The translations under genes were made by a program, and so were the position numbers. This document shows positions 24,241-36,141 of a stretch of 64,000 nt of DNA, in pieces. This DNA comes from Hydra vulgaris (taxonomy: Eukaryota > Cnidaria > Hydrozoa > Anthoathecata > Hydridae): contig NC_088921.1 in the NCBI RefSeq assembly GCF_038396675.1, positions 19,455,001-19,519,000 of the forward strand, in the 5' to 3' direction. Every line of letters begins with the position of its first letter. Position 1 is the stretch's first letter. The notes below the pieces were generated by a model. That model did not search any database. It saw only the letters and a list, made by a program, of their open reading frames with translations, and was not told where the DNA came from.

Positions 24241-27235
24241 CTGTTTTTTGTGATACTCTGTTGAAAGTAATTTGGCACACTTTGAAATATAGGATCAGTA
24301 AATTCATAGTTTTTACTTATCTAAATAGAGTGGGTGTCCATGAAGCGCTGCCGATGTCTTCTTGTTTCAAACCTTTTTTTTTTTTCAAATGTTTGATAAA
24401 AGCTTGTCATTTTAAATTTTAAACACTTTGAAGCAACATCAGACAATCCAGTGTTGCTAATTTAATAACTTATCATTCCAACAAACCTAAAATTTCTTGG
24501 GATTTGCACCCTAATATTAAAATGAACCATCAAGACATTCTAAGTAGCCATTTTGTAATAAAAAAGAAATATAGTTGTTGAGCAAAATATGCACAAAGTA
24601 TTTTTTGGTTTTAATAACTCATATATAAGGTTTAGTTTACATATAGTCACGCAATAACATTCAGTAATATAATACAATAAAAATTACATCATATCATTAT
24701 GTCATTAACATAGTCTTTATGGTACAAACTGGTAACATAATGACTATGTTAATGACATAATGATATGATTTGATGTAAAAAAATCACCTTTTGATTGAAC
24801 TCTTCAAGTAAGTATTATTAAATATTTATTAAAAGCTTAAAAAAGTAATAAAAATTAATTAAAAACGTGTGTCAAGTTTTATCAATGAGGACTTACCTGT
24901 TGTTGTTGAATGTGATGTATTGAAGGTAGCCAATGAGCTATCTTGAACTAAAATGGTCTTTCAGTTGCTTTTTTTGCGTAAAATTAATTATCCAGCAGTA
25001 GAAAAAAAGTGTGGCTATAATTGGAGCTGTTCGAAAATTACGACATTTATTGTGACAAAATCAATGCCAGTTGATCACTAATTCTAGAAATAAATGTTTA
25101 TTTATAATTATTAACGCTATTTCATGACCAGATATAACTTCAATTAGGATTTTTTTTATTTTTAAATAAAAAATTTTCTTTTTGTGATTTTTCAACTTGA
25201 ATATGTTCTGACAGAGGCTTGTAAACCTCCCAGGGAAAAACCAAGACCTGTTTTGGTACCTGTTTTGGCTCGTATTTCTACTCCACATATTATGAAGTAT
25301 TTCCATACTCCATATCATCTTATTAGTGACAGACAAGTTTAAAGATATAATGGTTTGATCTGGAAAAATATTTGTTTAGCATTAAAACCTTTGAAGTTAA
25401 CAGCCGATGATGTCCTCAACCAGTGATGTTAACCAAGGTGTTAGAATTAGAGAAATTGTTCTACTAGATGCTCTTTATATACTCTGTTCATTACAATCAA
25501 CTGCAACTAATTGCATACCTTATTAGAGGTGTGTAATTCATAGTCCTATTTTTCTTAGTTTTAAACAAAATCATAATCTTGTTGATAAATTCTAGTTATT
25601 GGATGTAAACCCTACATTAAAACTACTAAAATTCGATACCTGGATTGACAAGAGTTGACTGTTTCACTTCAAGATCTTGCAACATATTCTGTCTTATAAG
25701 AAAAGTGTTATATTTTTGATGAGAAAAACATTCATGAAACTAACAAATATGTAACTTCTAAAGTGCTTGATGTAAATAAAAGTCGATTAACCTAAAACTA
25801 CGATTGTTTTTTTTTCCATCACCTAAAAGTTCTAATTGTAATATCAATAACCTGAAATTAAAAATGTAAAAGCTAAAATTACTAATGTTAATAACAGTCC
25901 ATCAACTTGAAATTAACAATGTAAATAATAGTCATCATCTTAAATTACATATATAATAAAAGTTAAAGTTAACTTAATAAATGAGCCGTTTACACATATT
26001 CTTCAACGCACTACTAAAACTTGCAATGGTTCTGGAAAAAAAAGATAATTTAAAATCTCACTGAGTCCTCTTCTTTACATCTTCTTGGATTATCTTTCTC
26101 AGCTGCAGGTCTTGTTTTAAAGCGTTATGCATAGAGTGACTTATTCCTAAAGCTATTTTATGTAAGCAGAAAGCGATTTTGGTTCAGCAATTTTTTTTTA
26201 ATTTTTAATTTTTAAATTAATCAATAAGCGGTAAGATAAAAGAAGTAATTAACTTTTTAAAAAAGCACATTTAATTTTCAATGACGATTGTGTAAAAACA
26301 TTTGTTACAAAAGTTTGAATGACAATAATGTTGTTATAAGTGCTATTTACTAATAAAAAAAACTAAATAAAAATTAAAATTTATTCTAATTTTGTTTATA
26401 TTTTGTTGTAATAATTGATTTTTTCACATGAAAAACACTAATACTTTATGCTTGAAGCAAAGATCATAATAATATAATTTAATTCTGATAAAAAGTTTAT
26501 GATTTGATATAAAACTTCTTTAATAAAAATATTTAATTTTATTCTGATAAAAATTCAAACAATTTAATTTTGATTTAAAAAATATATTAAGTTTATTAAA
26601 AATAATACTTGGGTTTAACTTAATAATTTATTATAAAATATTTCTAAATATTATTCAATATTTAAATTTTATTTGTTTTTAAAAAAACTTGGCTCATTTT
26701 TGACATTTTTTTAGTTTTCATTCCTAAACATTTTTTTTACTCAAGATTAATTTTTAAATAAACGGCTGCATCAAAAATTTGCACAAACCGTAAATTAAAC
26801 TTTTGCTTTTTTTACACAAGTTAAATTACACAAGTTAAATTATAGCAATTATTTTTTAACAAAAAATATATACAGCATTAAAAGTTTAATTAAATGATGT
26901 TAAGAAAAAAATTCTTTGCTTTTACAACAAAATCCTTAATAAAATAATAAACTTTTAGTAAATAAAGTAAACTTTTTATTTGTTACTTTCTAATTTTCTT
27001 CAAATAATAAATCATTTAAAGTTGCAAAGCCGCAAATAAGAAATTTAAGAAATAATCATTTGAAAATTCAAAAGTTTAACATATTTTAATTCATTTATGC
27101 AAATATCAAGAATAGAAATTTTTTAATATCAAACTTTTTTTAAAATGTGATATTTTAATTGATTATTTAAAAAAAAAAAATATTCCTATATATATAAAAT
27201 TATTCTTATATACAATCAATTACTAAGTTTGCATC
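24241..27235. other. long AT-rich stretch without recognisable gene
   Basis: Contains the hairpin at 24685-24776 and scattered degenerate Asn-rich frames around 25800-25950 that I cannot interpret. No confident gene. Confidence 0.4.
24685..24776. repeat. inverted repeat, about 40-bp arms
   Basis: Arms 24685-24725 and about 24736-24776 share atatcattatgtcattaaca in opposite orientation, with only small differences (catcat versus catcaaatcat at the outer edge). The spacer is about 10 bp. A compact MITE-like hairpin. Confidence 0.85.
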
Positions 27236-27379
27236 TGCAATGTTTGCTTCTCTTTATCGTGCTTTCCATTGTTTTACTACTGATTCAATTCTCTACTTCA
27301 TTCTTCTCTCGTATTCGCCACTGTATCGAATACTGCTCATCTTTGGGCTGGTTCTTCTAATGATGCTTTTCTTGATGAT

Positions 27380-27694
27380 CAAAATTTGCAGCTTGAGCTT
27401 TTCTTCCACCGTCGTAAAACTTCATCTTTTTCTTTTTTTCTGCAAACACTATTGTGTTCACTGCTTAAAAGAGCTACCATATCTAGTTTTATCAACCAAA
27501 ATTCATTATCGTTTGACTTGTCATTCAGCAAAGTCTCATCATTTTACTGTATCCATCCCTGCATGCTTTGAAAACGTTTACTCGTCTAGTTTTTTTCCTT
27601 GTACTGCAACCCTTTGAAATTCTCTCTCGTCTTCATGTTTTCCTGACTCATACAACCTTTAACTTTTCAAGTCTTCTGTTAACTGTTTCATTAC

Positions 27695-27720
<26 letters not shown>
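27380..27720 (+). pseudogene. 3-prime end of a CR1/Jockey-like LINE ORF2
   Basis: The frame from 27240 ends YSSSFFPCTATL at a TGA (27616-27618). Read through, it continues [26 protein letters not shown]. The pattern [19 protein letters not shown] is the C-terminal signature I know from LINE ORF2 copies, so the TGA replaces a Trp codon. It is followed within 50 bases by the (TA)n array, in the position of a microsatellite 3-prime tail. Truncated at the 5-prime side. Confidence 0.6.
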
Positions 27721-28005
<285 letters not shown>

Positions 28006-28006
28006 G

Positions 28007-28156
<150 letters not shown>

Positions 28157-28510
28157 CTAAAAGAGAAAGGGCATCTTTCCAAGATCCGCTCCAGATTTTG
28201 TAACAGTGTTCCATAGAAGGATGGATATAGAGATAAAAAATAGAATGCGGAGTAAGAAAATGACGAGCACAATAAAGAGATCTTAGCAGATGCTAATTTT
28301 GCAATGGATTTAATATATGGTTGTCAAGAACAATCGGAAGTAAGACTTTATCCTAGAAGACTCATTGAGTACATTAACAATCATATATACATATATAGAA
28401 AGATCTAGATAACAATTAGCAGAAAAAATTTAGTTTTATCTGAGTTAAAGTTCACCTGAGTTAAAGTTCACCATTCAGATTTATCTAAGTTAAATGTTAA
28501 TATGTTCACA
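28157..28510 (-). pseudogene. LINE ORF2 fragment (RT tail), minus strand
   Basis: Minus strand: [16 protein letters not shown] (about 28305), then [14 protein letters not shown] (about 28250), [20 protein letters not shown] (about 28205) and DK, entering the TA array. The order corresponds to the conserved post-RT region of CR1-like LINEs (YLYKS-IRP-MEYC-HIWAGA-LLDK). One or two frameshifts. Opposite in orientation to the LINE end at 27.4-27.7 kb. Confidence 0.6.
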
Positions 28511-31495
28511 AATAAAAAGTTGCAAAAAATATTTATGTATTAAAGTATTTTTATTAAAATTTCTAGACAAATCTAAAGGTATTTTCTTTGTGTTTAATAT
28601 CTTTTTCACTTTAATTTCAAACTGTGTTTACATCTACATTGATTAGTAAGATTATACAATATAATTTGTCAGATCACTGTTCCGAGTTACATCATGAACT
28701 TATGATAATTATGTAAAACTCTAACCAGAATTAGTAGGTAAATTTTATACAATAGATACCAGAAATATGGATTTTAAATTTATTGCTGGTCACAATTTTA
28801 AATTTTTATTGAAAAGACAATTAAAATCATGAGTTGTTTACTTATGCAGGAAAGAGTTGCAAAACTAAACTTTTTCACTAGGTATGCCTAAAGTTTAATA
28901 ATAAACCAAAAAAGAATTGATTGTGTCCAGATTGTCAAAAACAAAATATTTAGTTGAGTAGCATTATTAAACATTGTTATAACCTGTGATTTTGACCAGA
29001 AAAGTCTGCATGAATTTTTGATTTTTCAGGTATGCACTTTCAGGCATTGTGAAAACTCCAAATATAAGTATGTTTTTGCTTATGTCAACTACATTGCAAA
29101 AAATTTTTATGCATAGAGCCTAGGAATAAAAATATTTGTAAATTGTAAATCCACACCCAATCAATGCGAGGGCATTGAGTTCGTAAAATACTTTATTTAC
29201 CTAATATATAATAACACAAAAGCCAGATAAGTACTCACCAATTTTTTTAAATTTCTATGATATTTCAATCTGATTAGCTCAGACCATCATCATTTATAAT
29301 AATTTAAAAATAAAATAACAATTTTTATTTTATTTTACATCTGATGATGGTCTGAACTGATAAATCTAAAATATTTTATGAATGAATGAAAAATTAGTTA
29401 GTGAACTGAGTTTTATGTTAATATATGTTAATATTTATTTTAAATAGTATCAATAAAAAATCTGAAATTTTACATTAATAAATGAAAAGTTAGCTAGTGT
29501 ACTGTGTTTTATTTTAATATATATTATAAATAGTATCAATAAGAAATTGAGTATCAAGTAAACCAAAAAAACTTTTGAACACTAAAAGATTTTGTAATTT
29601 AAAATTTGGTATAAATAAATGTAATTATGAAGCATTACTTATTGCACTCGATACTCAATTTCTTTTTAGTATTTAATACTCTTTATAATACATTCATTTT
29701 AAATAAATTGTAAATAAATATACTATTAATATATTGTTTGTGTTGCTCTTTTATTTTATGTTAACTAGATATAATTTGTATTTAATATTTTATGTCGCAG
29801 AATATGTTATTGTTAAAATGTAGAGATAGATTTAAAATAAAAATACTCAATCCTTTTTTGTAACAGGTTTACATTTGGACATGCATTTGTACAACTTAGC
29901 TTCAAATTTGTCATAATGTAGTTTGAATTTAAAAAACCGTCTAACTCATACAACTGTAGAACTATGGATATTTTACTCCCACACACAAAAAACTATTATA
30001 AACAAGGCTTGACAAAGGTGCTGTAATAGTGAAATAAGTGCTACACATATGGGAATGGTCCAAAGAGAATTGATGTTAAGAATATAACTGATATAAGCAT
30101 ATAAACGAGCTCTGGCGAGAAGAAGTGGAATATAAATAGACTTGGGTTGCTAAATATAGAAAACATCAGTTAAATGATTTTATTCATTAGGGTTACTCAA
30201 AACGTTAGCCTTCAAAATTAGGATCGCAGTAGCGGGCCCCAAGCTTCCAGGCGCCCTGTGTCCTGATTAGTAAAGTCTTTTTACAATTAAGAATTTATAT
30301 CTATACTTAAAATTATATTTTAAACAAAACTATTTAAGAGTAATTTAATTTTTCCCGTTAAGTGAATACAAAAATTAAATGTCTGAATACCCAAGATGTA
30401 TATAAGACAGTAAAATATGGCATCAAAATTACATAAACAATTATATCAATGCAAAATCACAAAAAGTATACAGTATTTGTATATACAGTATAAGTAATTC
30501 GTTATTGTTTGTGAACCATCATGGTGGCTTATTTAGAGTTTATTTTTAGTAAAAGCTAGTAAGGCCAGGTCAGAACACCGAAGTGGACAAATTTAATATA
30601 ATTTTAATTTTTTAGGACTGTTACACATGTTGCGATATTTGCAACTTTTTGTACCCTATTAAATTCACTAGCTACTACATCAACAAACACAGAAAATGGT
30701 ATTTATTATAGATTTTTAAAAAATTTCAAATTTCAAACTATTGTACTAATGTGTTATTGTTTTTTTTTGCGTACTATCTTTTTCTTTTTAATATTTAACT
30801 GTACCTACATCTACCCACAACATTGAGATTATATTTAATAATTTTTCAATCAAATTACTGTTTGTAAACAATTGTGACCTTTTTTGGTTGGTTTTAACTA
30901 TATTTGTTATCTATATTTGTATTTTTTAAAACTCCATTAGCATTTGTGACTTGTTCATCTACAATTACTCTAAATGACAAATAATATAAATTTTCAGAAA
31001 ATTTAAAATTCTAAACTCTAGTGAAAGTGGCATATTTTTTTTACTTTCTATATTTTTCTTTAAATATTTTTACATAATCGTTTGTCATTCAGTTTACTCC
31101 GGGAACAATTTTTAATTTTTTTGGTTTACGTTGGTTATCGTTAATAAAGATTTCACTAATAGATTTATTATTTTAATCATCAGCTAAAAAAAACTAAACA
31201 CAAACTGATTAAACTGTTGTTCTTAAATATGTTTTTAATAAAATTAAAAAATTTTCAGGTTGGAGGAGGTCTACCACTTTTTTCTCTGAAAAATGGATGA
31301 CTATGATGCATTTTGTAAAGTTAATAAAAGTGTTGTTAAATTAAAATCTATCAGAGGTCACTGTGCGCCACTAGTATATATTGTAAAGTAGTAAATATAA
31401 CTTTTATTTTTGATGATAGTTACTTTCTTAGAAAAATATAATAGTTTTTATACAAATAAACTTTTTTTGATAAGATGTGATTATTATCTACAAAT
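28511..31495. other. no gene seen; local inverted and direct repeats
   Basis: Arms containing cagaccatcatca (29270-29292) and its complement (29342-29366) form a hairpin. Next to it, aatgaaaa(a/g)ttag(t/c)ta starts direct repeats at 29385 and 29481. aaattgagtatcaagt (29544) has an inverted partner at 29647. A short GC-rich islet lies at 30226-30262. No coding sequence recognised. Confidence 0.5.
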
Positions 31496-31498
31496 GTA

Positions 31499-31515
31499 TT
31501 ATATGTATATGTATA

Positions 31516-31582
<67 letters not shown>
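31499..31582. repeat. (TA)n microsatellite
   Basis: TA array preceded by TG-containing units (tatgtatatgtata). Confidence 0.95.
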
Positions 31583-31585
<3 letters not shown>

Positions 31586-31644
31586 GCTTTTCCTTTAACA
31601 AAATTTATGTCCCAAAAAACTATACTTAAATTTAACTTGTTATG

Positions 31645-32046
31645 GTGGGGCACAGTAAATTGGGGTACAGTGAATAGGTTGATTCACAAGGCCCAATAAT
31701 GATCTTAAGGATTAAATTCATGCATTTTTAACAGACAAACTACATAAAAATGAACTTAACAGTTTTAAGTCATAAAAAAAATATTTTTAATATGTTTTAA
31801 ATTTTTTAATATTTTGATAAGTTTTTTATTCCTAATTTTTAAAATGTCTATTATTTTGATTTTACACTAATCTAATTAATAAAGTTATGCCAAAAGTATA
31901 ATGTACAGTGTCTTTACTCACTCAGCCTCAAAGCACTCACTTTACTCACTCAGTCTCAAAGTTATTTGGCTATGCCCCTATTCACTATCATTAATTTACG
32001 TCTGTGTTTATTTGTTCACTGTGCCCCAGTACTGGGGCACAGTGAA
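31645..32046. mobile_element. MITE with GGGGCACAGTRAAT-type ends
   Basis: The left end reads ggggcacagtaaattggggt then acagtgaat (31647-31676). The right end holds a perfect 32-bp palindrome, 32015-32046 (ttcactgtgccccagt and its complement), built from the same motif. The interior has no transposase. Such GGGGYACAGT termini are reminiscent of pogo/Tigger-derived MITEs; that link is inference. Confidence 0.55.
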
Positions 32047-32235
32047 TCACGTAACACAACTCACTTTAAACCTATCTGTTAGTCGTTAGATAATAAACAT
32101 TTTGGTTTTGGTGATTTCTTTTCATGAATGACATATATCTCAAACATTTCGCCTTAAAAAAAATAAAATGCAAATTTTTACTTCTGCTCAGTTTAAAAAA
32201 TGAAGAAATCCGATCCACTGTGCTCAAACCTCCCC

Positions 32236-32245
32236 TATATAAATA

Positions 32246-32319
<74 letters not shown>

Positions 32320-32357
32320 TATACATATATAATGTATATATATATATATAAATATAA

Positions 32358-32455
<98 letters not shown>

Positions 32456-32474
32456 GTATATATATATATGTGCG
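32236..32474. repeat. (TA)n microsatellite, two blocks
   Basis: Two long TA blocks separated near 32315-32358 by tgtacatatacatatataatg-like variant units. The ends carry TG/CA steps. Confidence 0.95.
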
Positions 32475-34660
32475 TATGATTTTATATACTTAATATATTC
32501 TTAAAATATTAAATGTTTCGAAAATTTGAATTATCTTAAATCTCAATCTTTAAATAATAAAAAACATACTTGTTTAATTTAACTTTCACGCTTGTGTAAT
32601 TCAATTTTCTGTTGATACCAAATGCAAAAGATGAAAGCTTAAAGTAGGCGGAAAGTCTATATTACTTAATTTTTATTCATAACAGTAACTTGACTTTAAA
32701 ACAAAGCCACACACCCATTTATTGACTTATCTTATTGCTTTCTCGTGTTACACATTTGCTGCGATATAAGAGTTATTATGAATAATAACTCTTATATTGT
32801 TCAAACGCCAACAAAAAAAAAAAGATTCAAAAGACTTAAAATGAAAGTAAAAACATCTAATTATTGAATTAAAAGAAGTATAATAAATATAATTATTGTA
32901 CTTGAATAAAAAACAAAACTTTAGAAAAAAAATGTTAGAAAACCGATACCTTTCAAATTTTTTCAGGGTATATTTTTTTAAATCATTAGGCACTTAAATA
33001 ATATATACTTTTGAGACTTTTTACAATTATTACGGACAAATGAAGAAAGTCAAATGTACTTAATTAAGTCAAGCTCAGCATAAAATAAGTTAATATTTAT
33101 AACTTCTATTTTTCAAAAGGGCAATCTGTTTTCAAGTTTTAAATAATTATATTTAGTAAATAACCGATGCCTGTTCCCTCGGAAATCTGAAGATGGATCT
33201 GAAATATTTAAAAAGCATAAGTGCTTTGGTGGTATTTATCAAGTTTTTTTCTCTATATTATGATACCACTTATACATTTGTATGAGATCTTTCATTGTAT
33301 GAGAAATGACGTAACTCAGGTACCAATTTTGTTACTTGTTTTCAATATTTCTATTTTATTTATATCTTTTTCGAGACGAGGATACTGGTACTGCGAATCG
33401 CAGTACCGGTATCTTCCTCGCAGTTATATTCGTCTAAATGCAGACGATTATAAGTGCAGCAAAATAACTTTATTAGTTTAGTATTTTTATTTTTAAATGG
33501 TTTGGATATTATAACAAATTTGTAGCTTGCAAGAAATTATGCAATTTTGATTTGCGGTTCCCATATTAAATCATTTGAATAAATTCGTAATGCTCATTTC
33601 TTGCTTTACTTTACTGCTGTCATTAATATCTAACTTGCTTCTTTTCACGGACATTCCAAAAATTAGAGGCAGGAGGAATATCAAAACAATATTTGTGTCA
33701 CTATTTCAATTTTTTTAAATTCAGAGGTAATGTTATCCAAGTCTAAACTTATAAGACCATGACACCTCAGACGTTTTTATAAAGTCCTTGGTTCCACTTG
33801 TCCAATCACTGATAAAAAGGAACTGGATTGTAATAAGGATTTTAACAAACACAGCATTTAGAACTTATTTACTTTATTCGGAACACAATTAGAAGAATTT
33901 ATTGCAACTAAAAGTACCTTTATTAGAATTTAAATTAAAACAAAATATATTGTTTTATTAGTTTTACTGATGAAAAAAATATCCATCAATAAATCAAAAC
34001 CATCAGAGATAAAACATTTAAAAGGTTAGTGTAAATGCAGATTAAGTAACAGCATTGGAATGTAATCATTTTATCAAAATGGTTGTGAAATAGTGAGATT
34101 AAGGTTTTAGAAACAAAAATGGCAGTGGGGGTTATATTGTTGCTATTGAGAATATTATAATCTAATTATGACTCGTTCATTGTCGGTGTCTCATTAATAA
34201 TTAATGGACTAATTATCGATAAAAAATTATTTATTGTTGACGACTCATTTACTTGTTTTGCCGTTGTAGTTTCAACTGCCAATGGAATATCTGTTATCAT
34301 AGATGGTTTATAATATAAGACTAAAAATGATTTCGGGTGTCCGTTTCTAAATCCTTTAAAGCAATCTTTTTTTTTTTTCTTGTTAAAACAATGCTCTAAC
34401 TTTAACTCAAGCCATGAACTAGCCAAAAGTTTATTCCAAAAGTCCTAAAAATCAAATATACAAATCTTTTACATGGTTGACTTGAAACTCATCATTATAA
34501 GATTTTTGGAAATGTTTTCATTTTAGACATTTTTGCTTTTATCAAGTTTTCTTCACTCCAAGTACCTTTCATAGATTTATTATTTTGCTATTTTGGCATT
34601 GTAAGTTAAAAAAAAGTAAGCTTTTGAAAATAAATAAAAAAATGATATAAAATTAAAAAA
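32475..34660. other. no supported gene; paired hairpins at 33.4 kb
   Basis: AT-rich. Weak minus-strand frames (32993-32748, 34426-34166) show no recognisable motif. Two adjacent hairpins are listed separately. Confidence 0.4.
33374..33455. repeat. two adjacent hairpins
   Basis: Hairpin 1: cgaggatactggtactgcga pairs with tcgcagtaccggtatcttcc (33376-33420) with a one-base bulge and almost no loop. Hairpin 2: ttatattcgtct / agacgattataa with loop aaatgc (33425-33454). Locally GC-richer than the surroundings. Confidence 0.75.
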
Positions 34661-34665
34661 AAAAG

Positions 34666-34838
<173 letters not shown>

Positions 34839-35311
34839 CCCATTGGGCACAAGAGCATTTTGGCAACGTTATTGAATGGTCCCGTAAGAACGTCTTATTG
34901 GTTTTTTAAATATCCACATCAAACAGTAAACGGAGGTTTTTTTAGAAACGTTTTTGTTGGTTTTTATTAAAACTTTTTACAAATGCAAACCTATGTCTAA
35001 CAGCCTAGATCCAGATAAATTACTAAAAGTTTAAAACTATGCGTTTATTCACAATCACAAGCATGCAAAAACATATTTAAGTACTTTTTTGCTATTCTAT
35101 TAAGAGCTCTCTTCAAACGATCGCCTATCAACATATCGACCAAATCGAATTTTGCTATTCGTGAGTCACATAATGTGACACTAAAGTTTCTAAAAAATAA
35201 CAGATATTTTTCTAAAAAAAAAACAGATATTATGTTTGATCACATTTTAATTTATTTAGAAAAACATTATACAATAATGTAGACAAGAAAAAACCAACAA
35301 ATAATACTTAA

Positions 35312-35959
35312 GAGCCGTTTTTTCTAAGAATCAGGCAAATTCCTGAAACTGTGGAAGTGACCTCCTCCAAATTGCTTGAATTTTTTATATATTTATCAGA
35401 ATATAGAGAAAACCTGTTGGGGAAAAAAACAATTTTCAAAAATGTTTCGTTCACTCGGAATCTGGGCTTAAATTTTTGAGATTTTTTTAAAAATTTTTAG
35501 AAATTTAGTTTTTGCCACCTTTGAACCCATTTTTTTGGCAAGGCAAAAAGTTGCACATAGCTTTTGTAGTTAATATCAGACGTAACCCAAAAGCTCTCTC
35601 CAAAAAATATAAAAAAGTTGCGTGACACTGTGCGGTTGGCTAATTATCATAGTTCAAAAGTACAAAATCAATCAGTTTTGTCAACTTTTAATCGGAGTTA
35701 ATTCTAGCGGCGAAGTGTTGCACACAATTTTTCTTTTAGGATTTAAAATTATCAAAGGTATTGAGTCTAAAAATGCAAAGAAAGTTATGTGATACCTAAG
35801 GCCTATTAATATATTAAGGCTTGAAATTGGAAAAAAATGTTTTAGTATACTTACAAAATGAACCATTACGGCAGAGGCGCTTAGTTTTGTAAAAATGTAA
35901 ACATATCCAACTGTCAATACAAAAAGGCCTAACATAATAATAAAAAAAATTCGTGTGAT
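35312..35959. repeat. left terminal inverted repeat of the TTAA transposon
   Basis: 648 bp, ending internally at ttcgtgtgat. On the minus strand it holds a hydrophobic frame (LTVGYVYIFTKLSASAVMVH) also present in the right TIR. Downstream (lower-coordinate) end of the internal gene. Confidence 0.9.
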
Positions 35960-36141
35960 TTTGTCACACGCATGATATAACATGAATTAAAAACTGAACA
36001 AAAATCTAACATCAAGATAACTATATTGCTAATTAAATAAAACATAAATCAAACATTTAAATGTTTTTCCATTTAAAAATTAGTTTTTCATTTATTAATA
36101 GAGTCATTTACACACATTATCCATTACATCACACATAATTT

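Noticed and set aside
33376..33420. Candidate microRNA precursor
   Set aside because: Stem is good but the loop is essentially absent, so Dicer-type processing is unlikely. Kept only as a hairpin.
34166..34426. 86-codon minus-strand frame (MASSWLELKLEHCFN..)
   Set aside because: Composition is passably coding, but there are no domain, splice or neighbour signals. Too weak to call.
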